A stretch of DNA of 64,000 nt from Bacteroidota bacterium (GCA_018829465.1 JAHJTN010000017.1:152164-216163); one strand, 5' to 3'; positions 34,512-44,331 are shown, counted from the first letter of the stretch. The notes: a model not told the origin generated them from the letters alone. Translations and numbers: made by a program.

Positions 34512-36584
34512 TTATTTGCCGGCCTCTTTTATCATCCTATCCAATACGGTCTGCTCGGCTATGCTAAATTGAGAAAAATTTCTAAGATAAAACGCTTTGT
34601 AATCCGAATCCTTTATAATTTCTCTTAAAAAGTCTTTTGCACCTTTTGAAAATTGCCACACCGGATGCACGCTTGCATTTAATAAATTATTGAGATAAAC
34701 ATCACTGATTAACTGCAAATCAAATAAATACCTAAAAGAAATTGTTCTGATTTGATAGGAGAACGAAGGCATCGAATAGGCGGTTAGCTCTTCGTAATAG
34801 GCTCTTTTTTGATCATCCCTATAATCTTTGGTAGTGAGTGCCAAAGCCAACCAAAGCTGTCGTATGTTGAAATCTTTAAATCCGTATAAACTCGCTGTCA
34901 AATTTAGGTATCGGTGTCGGTGTTCCGGAAATTGAATCCATAATTTAAAAAGCACTGTTTCAATGGTTTCGTAACTTTCTGTTAAAAGCAGTTTCTCAAA
35001 TTCGGGTCTTAAACTTTCCGAAATTGTATCAATCAAACGTACTGTGGCTTGCATGACTTCAGCATCGCCTTTTTGTAAAATTTCTTGTACAAGCGCTTCC
35101 TTATTTGATAATGAGTCTGAAAGGAGTTGCGAGACAACTTCTTGTTTTAAAGGCGCAATAGCATCAGAAAACAATATTTTGTCGCAAGCTGCTTTATCGT
35201 GCTTGCAATTCAATTGAAGATAAGCCGAAACAACCGTGCCTTTGAGCATTTCCATGGCTTCTTCTCTTAAAAAAATAGGATTTTCAAGCCAATTATTTTT
35301 GAATGTGATTACATCAAAAGTGGATAAAGCAGTTATTTCACGCAAAAAATCATCTGTTTCAGCTGAAGAAAATGTGTATTTGTTGAGGTAGTTTTTAACA
35401 GCTTTATTGAAGGTATCCAATCCTACGGCTTTCTCCAGTGCAAACAATGCCCAAGCACCTTTTTGATAATACGTGAGGCTCGATGCTTTTTCACTTAGCA
35501 CGGCTTCTCCCATACCTGTTGCCGAAGCTACACTGAGCTCCAAAGCAGATTCGTATAATTTCCAATGAAAAGCATCTTCTCCAAAAATGGCTCTCGTCGC
35601 CTTTAAAGCGTAGTACGTAGAAAATCCTTCTTGTAGCCAATGATGTCGGCTACTTTTAGCCGTCACCAGATTGCCAAACCATTGGTGTGCCAATTCGTGT
35701 GCGCTGACTTCCACAAAGTTTTTGTCTTTATAGGCAATCGAATCGACCAAAAAATCATCCGAAAATATGGTAAGCCCCACATTTTCCATACCGGCATATA
35801 AAAAGTCGCGCACCGGTACTTGTCTGTATGTTTCAAACGGATAAGGTATGCCGATTTCTTCTTCCAAAAAATCAAAAATTTGTTTTGTGTGCTGATATGT
35901 CGGTATTGCCCGTTCTGCATCAACAGCTTCGTAATAGTTGCGAATCGTATCTCCGGATTTCGAGACAAGTGTTTGCTGTTGGTAATCTCCAATCGCCAAG
36001 GCAATGAGATAGCTGCTTATGGGTTGTTTTAATTCAAACCGACTGGTTTTTATTCCGTTGTTAGTAAAATTCTGGGTTTGTATCCCATTAGACAAAACTG
36101 TGTATCTCTCATCAAAGCTAATTTGTATATCCACGGTAAATTTTTCATTGACATCGTCAAAAGACGGCAACCAGTGGCTGGTGTATTTCCCTTGGCCTTG
36201 TGTCCATATTTGATTGGATGCTTTTGATTGCCAACCTACAAAATAAAGTGCTTGTTTGGGTTTGGCATGGTAAGAAAAACTTATTTTGTAATCATGATTC
36301 TCTTTAAATTTGAAATAGATGACCAGTTGCTTATCAGTAGCCATAAAAAGTGTGGGCTTGCTGTTAACCATCACTTTTCCAAATTGCATATTGTGCGCAT
36401 CTATGGCTAATGAATCAATCGTCTTTTTAACAAAAACGCTATATACCGCATCTCCAAAAACGGTTTTGGATAAAGTATCGAGCGAAACTTTTGCGTTGAG
36501 TGCCGTAAAATCGGCATAAGATGTTTGCTGCGCCGAAACAACGATGACAAACATTAAACTAAATGATAAGGCAATTTTTTTCAA
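34512..36584 (-). CDS. M1-family metallopeptidase (aminopeptidase N-like)
   Basis: Exported zinc aminopeptidase of about 690 residues. The zinc site is HELAHQWFGN with the third ligand in WLQEGFSTYY (HExxH-x18-E), and the substrate-anchoring YAGMENVGLTIFSDD replaces the usual GxMEN motif. I start at the TTG at 36584 because it begins a normal signal peptide (LKKIALSFSLMFVIVVSAQQ); an upstream ATG at 36665 is in frame but would place 27 odd residues before it. The C-terminal half is helical repeats. It is followed by the three hairpin repeats and preceded by a 220-bp gap and terminator. Confidence 0.88.
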   Translation of the reverse strand: MKKIALSFSLMFVIVVSAQQTSYADFTALNAKVSLDTLSKTVFGDAVYSVFVKKTIDSLAIDAHNMQFGKVMVNSKPTLFMATDKQLVIYFKFKENHDYKISFSYHAKPKQALYFVGWQSKASNQIWTQGQGKYTSHWLPSFDDVNEKFTVDIQISFDERYTVLSNGIQTQNFTNNGIKTSRFELKQPISSYLIALAIGDYQQQTLVSKSGDTIRNYYEAVDAERAIPTYQHTKQIFDFLEEEIGIPYPFETYRQVPVRDFLYAGMENVGLTIFSDDFLVDSIAYKDKNFVEVSAHELAHQWFGNLVTAKSSRHHWLQEGFSTYYALKATRAIFGEDAFHWKLYESALELSVASATGMGEAVLSEKASSLTYYQKGAWALFALEKAVGLDTFNKAVKNYLNKYTFSSAETDDFLREITALSTFDVITFKNNWLENPIFLREEAMEMLKGTVVSAYLQLNCKHDKAACDKILFSDAIAPLKQEVVSQLLSDSLSNKEALVQEILQKGDAEVMQATVRLIDTISESLRPEFEKLLLTESYETIETVLFKLWIQFPEHRHRYLNLTASLYGFKDFNIRQLWLALALTTKDYRDDQKRAYYEELTAYSMPSFSYQIRTISFRYLFDLQLISDVYLNNLLNASVHPVWQFSKGAKDFLREIIKDSDYKAFYLRNFSQFSIAEQTVLDRMIKEAGK

Positions 36585-36755
36585 TTGAAAAATTTTTACC
36601 AAAATACAAAAGTGTAACGAATTTGTTAGTTTAGTTAGATTACTTTTTCGATAACAAAACCACAAATATATTTTGTGAAGTCAGCAAACAATTGATAATT
36701 TGACCGCTATTTCCGTTTAATCGACTTGGGATGTATGCCAAATTGATTTGCCACA

Positions 36756-36787
36756 AAAAAACCCCTCGCGTTTTGCGAAGGGTTTGT
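36756..36787 (-). terminator. Terminator after the amidohydrolase gene
   Basis: On the minus strand AAACCCTTCGC, five-base loop, GCGAGGGGTTTTTTT: an 11-bp stem with one mismatch and a T tract, 22 bases after the amidohydrolase stop at 36809. Confidence 0.8.
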
Positions 36788-36808
36788 TTTAATATGCGTT
36801 GCAGACTT

Positions 36809-38107
36809 CTATTTCTGTCCGTCAAACTTTTCTTTATAGCGCAGGTACAAATCTTTTTGATAAGTATTCAGACTCAATTGACGACCGCTTATAAACGCAT
36901 GTGTAATCTTGTTGGTGCGCATATCAAGTGCGTCACCTTCAGAAACAAAGAAGGTAGCATCCTTACCAACTTCTAAGGTTCCAAGCGTTTCATCTATACC
37001 CAAAATTTTAGCTGCGTTTTGCGTGATAAGCTGCACGGCTTTTTCCTTGGCTACGCCATAAGCAGCAAAAGTACCGGCATAAAAAGGCAGGTTACGCGTG
37101 TTCATCCTGTCCATTTGCCCACTGTTTTCTATACCTACCAACACACCTTCATTGTCTAAAAGTGCAGCCAATTTATAAGGCAAATACACATCTTGGTCTG
37201 TAGCAGTAGGAAGACGATGTGGGCGGCTCAACAAAACTGCGATTTGGTGTTGTTTCAACAGGGCTGAAATTTTATAAGCTTCCTGCCCGCCAATAAAAAC
37301 CACTTTTTTGATGCCCAAATGTGTCGTCATATTGATGGCGTCCACCATTTGTTTTTCGTCATCTGCATTGATAAAAAGAGCTTGCGTGCCATCAAAAAGT
37401 CCTTGAGTGGACTCGTACAAAAGGTTGGTAACTTCCTTTGGTCCTAAATTGTACGCTTTTCCTTGTTCGAGAAATAATTGCAACTCCTGAACTTGCTTGT
37501 CGTAATCTTTGTTGGGTTCAAAACCACTACCACCGCCAAATCCAAAACGCGACCTACGGTACAAAGACGGCCAGTTTACATGTATGGCATCATCTATCTT
37601 GTAGGCGGCATCCTCCCAATTCCACCCATCGAGTTGCATGATGGATGAAGTACCTGTGATGCGTCCGCCACGCGGTGCCACTTGGGCTATCAACACGCCA
37701 TTGGGACGCATACTTTCTACGATGCGTGATTCTGCGTTGTAGGCTATCAGGCTTCGGACATTGGGCGTCATATTACCCACTTCGTCTTCGTCGTCTGTGG
37801 CGCGAACCGAACTGATTTCAACCAAGCCTAGCGAGGAATTTGTAGAAATAAATCCAGGATAGATGTGTTTGCCCTTCGCGTCAATGGTTCGTCCTTTGGC
37901 AGAAACATTGCTTCCTATTTCAGCAATTTTTCCGTTTTCAAAAACGATGGTGGCATTTTCGATCACCGTGCCGTTTCCGATATGAGCGGTAACGCCGGTA
38001 ATGCTTATGGTTTCACTTTGAGGCAAGGCGGGCGGATCGGATTGCTGCGCTTGCAAGCTCCACCCGAAAGCGACTAAAAATAAGGTTAGTATAAAATAAT
38101 TTTTCAT
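36809..38107 (-). CDS. Amidohydrolase-fold protein lacking the HxH metal motif
   Basis: 432-residue exported protein (signal MKNYFILTLFLVAFGWSLQAQ) of the amidohydrolase superfamily. The composite-domain start ITGVTAHIGNGTVIENATIV and the end LGTLEVGKDATFFVSEGD are canonical. At the place of the metal-binding HxH it reads YPGFISTNSSLGL, and no later HxH, metal-bridging Lys or catalytic Asp is obvious, so it may be inactive or structural. It matches the first domain of the neighbouring 1,000-residue amidohydrolase and may be its partner. Its ATG is in register with repeat R7 (90 bp). Confidence 0.85.
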   Translation of the reverse strand: MKNYFILTLFLVAFGWSLQAQQSDPPALPQSETISITGVTAHIGNGTVIENATIVFENGKIAEIGSNVSAKGRTIDAKGKHIYPGFISTNSSLGLVEISSVRATDDEDEVGNMTPNVRSLIAYNAESRIVESMRPNGVLIAQVAPRGGRITGTSSIMQLDGWNWEDAAYKIDDAIHVNWPSLYRRSRFGFGGGSGFEPNKDYDKQVQELQLFLEQGKAYNLGPKEVTNLLYESTQGLFDGTQALFINADDEKQMVDAINMTTHLGIKKVVFIGGQEAYKISALLKQHQIAVLLSRPHRLPTATDQDVYLPYKLAALLDNEGVLVGIENSGQMDRMNTRNLPFYAGTFAAYGVAKEKAVQLITQNAAKILGIDETLGTLEVGKDATFFVSEGDALDMRTNKITHAFISGRQLSLNTYQKDLYLRYKEKFDGQK

Positions 38108-38135
38108 CTGTTTATATTTATTGTTTTTAAGTGGT

Positions 38136-38200
38136 CAGATGGAACGCCCTAGGATAATCATTCTCCTGTGTGCAAATTTTTTACATGGGCGTTTCATCTG
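38136..38200 (-). repeat. Hairpin repeat copy R7
   Basis: 65-bp unit with arms CAGATGGAACGCCC and GGGCGTTTCATCTG around a core of the R4 type. It lies between the two amidohydrolase genes; on the minus strand its ATG (38197) is 90 bp from the downstream amidohydrolase ATG (38107) and opens a 20-codon frame (MKRPCK ... GRSI). Confidence 0.88.
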
Positions 38201-38285
38201 TTTGTATTTATTTCTTTGAATGGTCTAAATGCCCTATCCATCATATCGTTTGGTTTGATACAGCGAATCAAGGGCTTTTCATTAT

Positions 38286-41200
38286 TTAATCGATTAAAAA
38301 TTGGTGATCCAAGGAATCGCAATGCAGCAATTCTTTTTCTTTCTTTTTGGGCTGTTGTGTTTTCAAGCCTTTGTTTTTGGCTTCAATAGAAAGGTTGATC
38401 AGTTTGTTTTTTTCATCTTGAATACGTTTTAAGATTTGATCTTGTTGGTCTAATTCGAAATAGAATTTACCTTCAATCATGTTTTTCTCTACTTTGGCGT
38501 ACACAGACATCGGATGGTCTGTCCACAATACCAAATCGGCGTCTTTACCCACTTTTATGCTACCCACGCTATCATCTATATGAAGGAGTTTAGCCGGATT
38601 CAAGGTCACAAATTTCCATGCTTCTTCTTCGGATACATTTCCGTATTTAACGGCTTTGGCTGCTTCTTGATTGAGTCTTCTCGACATTTCGGCATCGTCT
38701 GAATTAAAAGCTACCACCACACCTTCTTGATGCATAAGCGCGCCGTTGAAAGGAATGGCGTCTTTTACTTCGTATTTGTATGACCACCAATCAGAAAATG
38801 TAGAACCACCCACGCCGTGCTTCGCCATTTTGTCGGCTACTTTATAGCCTTCCAAAATATGTGTAAACGTGTTTACCCGGAAGTTAAACTGTTCGGCAAC
38901 TTTCATCATCATGTTGATTTCGCTTTGTACATAAGAGTGACAAGTGATAAAGCGTTCGCCGTTGAGGATTTCGACCAAAGTTTCCATCTCCAAATCGTAT
39001 CTTGGTGCGCGCGTTCTTTGCTTTTCCTTGGCAGAAAGTTTGTTGTAGTCTTTCCATTGGCTTTCATATTCTTGGGCACGTGTAAAATAGTCAACATATA
39101 CTTGTTCAACGCCCATTCTCGATTGCGGATAGCGCGTTGGATTGGCTATGCCCCAATTAGACTGTTTAACATTTTCGCCTAAAGCAAATTTGATAAACTT
39201 GGGTGCTGCGTCAAAAATCAAATCATCGGGTGCTTCGCCCCATTTCAATTTAATGATAGCCGAACGACCTCCTATGGGATTGGCAGATCCGTGTAGCAGT
39301 TGTGAAACGGTGACACCGCCAGCAAGGTTTCTGTAAAGATTGATATCCTCAGAATCAATTACATCCTCCATGGTTACTTCGGCGCTGGAATTGCTTCCGG
39401 CTTCATTTACCGATTCCAACCCTATGTGCGAGTGTTCATCAATGATACCGGAAGTAAGGTGTTTGCCGGTTGCGTCTATGACTTTAGCCGAGGCATCGGT
39501 TAGGTTTTTACCTACGGCTGCAATCTTGCCGTTTTTCACCAATACATCTGCATTTTGCAGTATGCCTTCAGATTCGTTTGTCCAAACCGTTGCGTTTTTA
39601 AAGAGGATGGTTTGTTGCTGTGGCTTTTGGGCAAAACCAAAAGCAACGTTAGGGAATGTTATCGGAAAAATTTCAGGTTGTTTATCCGAATTTTTACGTT
39701 CATTGGTCTTAGGTTCTTCTGTACGATTGGCTGACCATGAGATTTCTGAGCCATTGTAGAGCGTGCCACTACCCGAAATGTTTTGCGGATTTAGCACATG
39801 GGCATTTAAACGCGTGTAGGCTGTTTCTTCCAAACCTGACGGGTTAAACAATATGTTTACCCATTTGCCGTCAAATTCTAGTTTTGTAGCCAGTTTTGTG
39901 GAATCTTGTGTGATTTCTCCTTTGGGCTTATCTGCACTTCCACTCACTTTTAGGGTGTAATTGGTGCCTGAAATAGATAGGTTGTATGTGCCCCGTATGT
40001 CTTTATAGTCTAGGTCGTTGATGATATTCCTTTTGCCTTGAACCCAGTTTTCGTGTATCAGAGTTTCGCTGTCAAACAAGTCGCCTGAGGTGATGATAAA
40101 ATTGGCTAATGCACCGCTTTTCAAAGTTCCCAAAGTATTGCTTTTACCGATAAAAGCAGCCGGATTGGTGGTGAGTGCTTCTAATGCAGCGGTCTTGTCT
40201 AGGCCGTAATCCACAGCTTTTCTTACGTTTTCCAGGAAGTTTTTGGGTGATTTTAAACCATCAGCCGTAAAAGAAAAACGGATATTGTTTTTTGCCATGA
40301 CAGAAGCGTTTGCAGGTGCTTGATTCCAAAATCTTAAATCGTCTAGCGACACTTTGGACACCGCTGTCGGATCGCTCACATCGTAAGCATCCGGAAAATT
40401 GACCGGAATGATGAAAGAAGCATTTAGCTTGGCAATCTGATCGATACGTTCAAATTCGTTTCCACCGCCTTTTATGATAAAACTGATACCCATATCTTTG
40501 GATAGTTTTCCAACTCTTAAATCGGCCAATTTATCGCCGGCGTCAAAGATTTGAGGTAGGTTTTTGTTTTTCAAAAAAGCTTCGATGGAAAGATCCCGTA
40601 AATCGGGGGTGTTGGTTTGATACCAAATTGCATCGTGATGCAACTGTCTCAGTAAAGCTGTCATCCCCATCACGGATGTTGGATAGGATTGACCGGATGC
40701 CTGGCTTCGTGTAAAACCAAAAAATTGGGCTGTTTCCGCTTGCAATACGCGGGTGTTGTTTGTGTCGTCGTCGTTGAGTCCTACCAGTAAGCCTGTACCA
40801 CGAGCCACACCATCTTTCATATGTGTAAGCACAGTACCAAAACCGGCTTTTCTGAGTTCATCTGCTTTCTTGGCATCGTATTCAAATGCTTGGTAACCGG
40901 CTGTTTCGGGTTTTACATGCTCGTTCCAATAGTAACCGTCTTTTTGAGATTCATACTGAACAGAGCGTCCAAAACCACGTTGTCCTTGTGGTGTTTTGAT
41001 GCCAAAGTCGGCATACAAATCCACGAAAGATGGATAAATCGTTTTACCTTTTGCATCGATAACAACCGTGTTGGCCGGTATAGAAACGTTAGTGCCCACA
41101 GATACAACTTTGCCGTCCTTGACGAGCAACGTAGCGTTTTCAATCACCTGTGTTGGGCTGACATAAATAGTCGCTTGTGTGATGGCGGTGTAATTTTTGT

Positions 41201-41294
41201 TTACGTCGTGTACGCCGTAATCATTGGGGAAATGGATTTGTGCCTGCAAACCTAAGGATAGGCAAGCAAACAACAGAAGATAGTACTTCTTCAT
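38286..41294 (-). CDS. Two-domain exported amidohydrolase
   Basis: About 1,000 residues from the ATG at 41294 (signal peptide MKKYYLLLFACLSLGLQAQ; an in-frame ATG at 41348 would add 18 residues before it). Two amidohydrolase domains in tandem are separated by a beta-rich linker. The first (IYPSFVDLYADFGI) lacks HxH. The second keeps it (GIIDEHSHIGLESV), with further ligands in CHSYVQSEIN and FTHILEGYK and the catalytic Asp in AFNSDDAEMSRRL. The active domain is therefore the C-terminal one. It follows the imidazolonepropionase/dihydroorotase-like pattern; the substrate is unknown, with an N-acyl or peptide-derived compound likely. The single-domain paralogue is next downstream. Confidence 0.9.
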   Translation of the reverse strand: MKKYYLLLFACLSLGLQAQIHFPNDYGVHDVNKNYTAITQATIYVSPTQVIENATLLVKDGKVVSVGTNVSIPANTVVIDAKGKTIYPSFVDLYADFGIKTPQGQRGFGRSVQYESQKDGYYWNEHVKPETAGYQAFEYDAKKADELRKAGFGTVLTHMKDGVARGTGLLVGLNDDDTNNTRVLQAETAQFFGFTRSQASGQSYPTSVMGMTALLRQLHHDAIWYQTNTPDLRDLSIEAFLKNKNLPQIFDAGDKLADLRVGKLSKDMGISFIIKGGGNEFERIDQIAKLNASFIIPVNFPDAYDVSDPTAVSKVSLDDLRFWNQAPANASVMAKNNIRFSFTADGLKSPKNFLENVRKAVDYGLDKTAALEALTTNPAAFIGKSNTLGTLKSGALANFIITSGDLFDSETLIHENWVQGKRNIINDLDYKDIRGTYNLSISGTNYTLKVSGSADKPKGEITQDSTKLATKLEFDGKWVNILFNPSGLEETAYTRLNAHVLNPQNISGSGTLYNGSEISWSANRTEEPKTNERKNSDKQPEIFPITFPNVAFGFAQKPQQQTILFKNATVWTNESEGILQNADVLVKNGKIAAVGKNLTDASAKVIDATGKHLTSGIIDEHSHIGLESVNEAGSNSSAEVTMEDVIDSEDINLYRNLAGGVTVSQLLHGSANPIGGRSAIIKLKWGEAPDDLIFDAAPKFIKFALGENVKQSNWGIANPTRYPQSRMGVEQVYVDYFTRAQEYESQWKDYNKLSAKEKQRTRAPRYDLEMETLVEILNGERFITCHSYVQSEINMMMKVAEQFNFRVNTFTHILEGYKVADKMAKHGVGGSTFSDWWSYKYEVKDAIPFNGALMHQEGVVVAFNSDDAEMSRRLNQEAAKAVKYGNVSEEEAWKFVTLNPAKLLHIDDSVGSIKVGKDADLVLWTDHPMSVYAKVEKNMIEGKFYFELDQQDQILKRIQDEKNKLINLSIEAKNKGLKTQQPKKKEKELLHCDSLDHQFLID

Positions 41295-41392
41295 GATAAA
41301 AGGGTTAAATTCATTAAGGTTATTCAGCACTAAATTTAAAAAAAACAAAGCCTACTGTCAGCGCTTTAAGTTTTTTTTAACGTGAAAGCAGT

Positions 41393-41842
41393 TTATTTCT
41401 GTTTTACAGACCATTCAAACCGAAAACTAGAAACCACATCGCCTTTTTCATCTTTGCCAACTGATTGCATCCAGAACGTAATGCCCTCACCTGTTTTTAG
41501 GGTTTGCTGTATGGCCTGTTGGGCTATCAAACCGTCTTCACAAACAAAAGTGATGCGGCCTTTGGCTTTTTTAGAAAAAATGCTCTCGTTGCGAGAAACC
41601 AACATAGACACAGATGCCTTTGCGTCTTGGATATGGCTCATGACCAATGCGCCGGTGGACAATTCTGCAGCCATGGCTTGCACGGCAAAATAGATTGATT
41701 GAAAAGGGTTTTGATTGATCCATTTGTGTTTAATCGTCACATGACAACTTTTTTCATCAATGTGTCGGACGCGAACGCCTGTCCAATAGGCGGCGGGTAA
41801 CTTGAAAAAAGTAAATTTATTAATTTTTGAAGGTGTCAACAT
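41393..41842 (-). CDS. DUF4442 hotdog-fold protein
   Basis: 149-residue member of the DUF4442 family, related to hotdog-fold thioesterases. It has a conserved N-terminal part (MLTPSKINKFTFFKLPAAYW), the NQNPFQSIYFAVQAMAAELS helix that typifies hotdog proteins, and a closing beta-hairpin (FRFEWSVKQK). Cytoplasmic acyl-CoA thioesterase activity is plausible but unproven. A TACATTTG -7 element (minus strand 41859-41866) lies 17 bases upstream. It is a single gene between the amidohydrolase and the divergent UPF0173 gene. Confidence 0.85.
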   Translation of the reverse strand: MLTPSKINKFTFFKLPAAYWTGVRVRHIDEKSCHVTIKHKWINQNPFQSIYFAVQAMAAELSTGALVMSHIQDAKASVSMLVSRNESIFSKKAKGRITFVCEDGLIAQQAIQQTLKTGEGITFWMQSVGKDEKGDVVSSFRFEWSVKQK

Positions 41843-41858
41843 AATTTAGAATAAAGTT

Positions 41859-41866
41859 CAAATGTA
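41859..41866 (-). promoter_or_regulatory. Putative -7 box of the DUF4442 gene
   Basis: Minus strand TACATTTG, exact TAnnTTTG match, 17 bases upstream of the start codon. No clear TTTG at -33. Confidence 0.35.
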
Positions 41867-42077
41867 ACTTTTTAAGTGGTTGTTATGATTCTTGAGTAGT
41901 TTTTTTTATCAAATTTAAGTAACTTGTCAACCATTTTTATACTAAACTCTTGGGTTTGAAATTTTAAAAAAATTTAAAGGTCTGCTTCTTGCAATGTTTA
42001 TTGATAAATAATTTTTCATAAAATCGGAACAAAAAAATTACACATCACGTTTAAAACTTTAAAAAATATATAAACAC

Positions 42078-42755
42078 ATGAAACTCACTTTCTACGGACA
42101 CGCTTCTGTGGGTATAGAAGCTAACGGCAAGGCTCTCCTGGTCGATCCTTTTATCTCTGCAAACGAACAGGCAAAACACATAAATATTGACGCCATCAAG
42201 GCAGATTACATTTTGATTACGCATGCACACCAAGACCATATTCTAGATGTGGAGCGCATCTCTAAACGAACAGGCGCAAAGGTTGTTTCCAACTACGAAA
42301 TAGTCACGCATTTTGGCGCCAAAGATTTACCCGGACACCCCATGAATCACGGCGGAAAATGGAACTTTGAATTTGGTACGCTCAAATATGTCAACGCGGT
42401 GCACTCCTCCTCTTTCCCCGATGGTTCGTATGGTGGCAATCCGGGTGGATTTGTACTGACCTCTGAAGGCAAAAACATCTATTTGGCTGGCGATACCGCG
42501 CTGATGGAAGACATGAAGTCTATGGGTGCGCAATTCGATTTTGATTGGTTGGTACTGCCCGTGGGCGACAATTTCACCATGGGATATGAAGATGCCGCTA
42601 TTGCCGCAGAGTGGCTGGGTTGTAAAAAAGTTATCGGTATCCATTTTGATACTTTTGGCTATATAGAAATTGACCATCAAGCTGCTCAAAAATATTTTTC
42701 GGAAAGGGGACTCTCGTTGACGCTCCTCTCAATTGGCGAAACGATTGATTTATGA
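42078..42755 (+). CDS. UPF0173 metallo-beta-lactamase-fold hydrolase
   Basis: 225-residue metal-dependent hydrolase of the UPF0173 group. The metal motif is LITHAHQDHILD (HxHxDH); other ligands appear in AVHSSSFPDG, LAGDTALMED and GIHFDTFGY. Its physiological substrate is unknown. It overlaps menC by four bases (ATGA), so the two are translationally coupled, a common arrangement near menaquinone genes in this phylum. The sequence before its ATG (ATATAAACACATGAAAC) resembles the start context used by the hairpin repeats. Confidence 0.9.
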   Translation: MKLTFYGHASVGIEANGKALLVDPFISANEQAKHINIDAIKADYILITHAHQDHILDVERISKRTGAKVVSNYEIVTHFGAKDLPGHPMNHGGKWNFEFGTLKYVNAVHSSSFPDGSYGGNPGGFVLTSEGKNIYLAGDTALMEDMKSMGAQFDFDWLVLPVGDNFTMGYEDAAIAAEWLGCKKVIGIHFDTFGYIEIDHQAAQKYFSERGLSLTLLSIGETIDL

Positions 42756-43804
42756 GCATTCGAGCTCGATTTTTTCCTTACCGTTTAACCTTCAAAAATC
42801 CTGCCGGCACCTCCAGAGGTGTTATGAAGGAAAAACAGACTTATTTTTTAAAAATAGAAGGGCAAAATGCTGTTGGCTGGGGTGAATGTGGCGTTTTTAA
42901 GGGTTTGAGTGCAGATGACAGACCCGATTTTGAAAGCAAATTGCAATGGGTTTGCGACCACATTGAATTGGGTTTAGATCCATTATTACTTCAAACTCGA
43001 GAATTTCCAGCCATACAAATGGGTCTCGAAACAGCTTTTTTATCGTGGGGCGCTGCCCATCCGTTTGTTTTGTTCCCCTCAGATTTCACAAGGGGCTTAT
43101 CCCCCATCTCCATCAACGGTTTGATTTGGATGGGCACTGAAATTGAGATGAAAAAACAGATTGAGGACAAAATTGCCCAAGGTTTTCGATGTATCAAGCT
43201 AAAAATCGGCGCCATTGATTTTGATTCAGAATGTCGTCTGCTTGCGTTTATCAGAAAGCATTTTCCTGCTGACAAGATGGAAATTCGTGTGGATGCCAAT
43301 GGCGCTTTTAAACCAAGTGAAGCACTGGAGAAACTCAATATGCTGTCTTCATATGACTTGCATAGTATTGAACAGCCCATCAAAGCCGGACAGTTAGCAC
43401 ACATGAAAACACTCTGCAAACAATCACCTTTGCCCATAGCACTAGACGAGGAATTGATTGGTGTTTTTGACATCTCAAACAAAAAAAGTCTTTTGGAAGA
43501 GATTATGCCACAATATATCATTCTGAAACCTACCTTAGTTGGCGGCTTTCAGGGCAGTATGGAGTGGATAGAAACAGCTGAAAAACTCGGCATCGGCTGG
43601 TGGATTACCTCGGCTTTGGAAAGCAATATCGGGCTGAATGCTATTGCACAATGGACCTACACACTCAAAAGTAAATTGCCGCAAGGACTGGGTACCGGCA
43701 GCCTATTCACCAACAACATACCTGCACCATTGGTTGTGAAAAATGGATTTTTAAATACAAAACCCGACTTAAAGTGGGATATCTCAGCTTTGTTGCTTTT
43801 GTAA
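42752..43804 (+). CDS. menC: o-Succinylbenzoate synthase
   Basis: Enolase-superfamily dehydratase of menaquinone synthesis, 350 residues. The catalytic Lys pair lies in CIKLKIGAIDF; the metal ligands are in RVDANGAF, HSIEQPIKAGQ and ALDEELIG; the second acid/base Lys is in ILKPTLVGG. This pattern fits Bacteroidota MenC rather than the dipeptide epimerases of the same superfamily. It is coupled to the UPF0173 gene by a 4-bp overlap. MenD is encoded at the left window edge. Confidence 0.92.
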   Translation: MSIRARFFPYRLTFKNPAGTSRGVMKEKQTYFLKIEGQNAVGWGECGVFKGLSADDRPDFESKLQWVCDHIELGLDPLLLQTREFPAIQMGLETAFLSWGAAHPFVLFPSDFTRGLSPISINGLIWMGTEIEMKKQIEDKIAQGFRCIKLKIGAIDFDSECRLLAFIRKHFPADKMEIRVDANGAFKPSEALEKLNMLSSYDLHSIEQPIKAGQLAHMKTLCKQSPLPIALDEELIGVFDISNKKSLLEEIMPQYIILKPTLVGGFQGSMEWIETAEKLGIGWWITSALESNIGLNAIAQWTYTLKSKLPQGLGTGSLFTNNIPAPLVVKNGFLNTKPDLKWDISALLLL

Positions 43805-43809
43805 AACAA

Positions 43810-44331
43810 TCACTTTAAGTACTTTGATTTAATCACTTCCAAATGATGAAGTTGATGCCCCGACATTATATAACCCAATGCGCGTACAGACATGTTTTTG
43901 CCGCCAATTGTCCCGGTGTTTGTGTACCAAGACTCCTCCAAAGACTGAAACAGCAAAATACTGCCACCTCTAACGGTAGAAAGCTCTGCCAACAGTGAAT
44001 CTTTGGTTCGGGAGGCGGCATTGGAGTTCACCGCGAACAGGGTTTCGTCAAATCCGGGTAAATCGGTTTTATCATGGCGAGCGAATCGCAGAACACGATT
44101 AGCAAAAATACGTTCGCTATCGCACAAGTGGCCAATGATTTCTTTAATGGTCCATTTTCCGGGAGCATAACTCACATTGAGCGCATCGTCTGAAAGTGGT
44201 GAGATAATTTCTAAAAAAGCATTGTGTGAATCCTTAAGACCTTGAATTACAGAAGCATTTTCATTAACTTTCTGTATATAAGGCAAATAAAAGGCATGAT
44301 ACTCTGAAGGTTGCAGGGCTGTGTGACTCAT
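43810..44331 (-). CDS. DinB-family protein
   Basis: 173-residue four-helix-bundle protein of the DinB/YfiT group. Metal-ligand-type histidines appear in EIIGHLCDSERIFANR and in the C-terminal SGHQLHHLEVIKSKYL (H-x3-H). Such proteins bind a divalent metal and in some lineages act as thiol transferases or hydrolases, so the exact role is open. It lies 11 bp from ppc on the same strand, downstream of it, and converges with menC. Confidence 0.88.
   Translation of the reverse strand: MSHTALQPSEYHAFYLPYIQKVNENASVIQGLKDSHNAFLEIISPLSDDALNVSYAPGKWTIKEIIGHLCDSERIFANRVLRFARHDKTDLPGFDETLFAVNSNAASRTKDSLLAELSTVRGGSILLFQSLEESWYTNTGTIGGKNMSVRALGYIMSGHQLHHLEVIKSKYLK

Noticed and set aside
34213..34628. Plus-strand frames across the three tandem repeats
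   Set aside because: Repeat-derived and overlapping the M1 peptidase gene on the other strand; no coding evidence.
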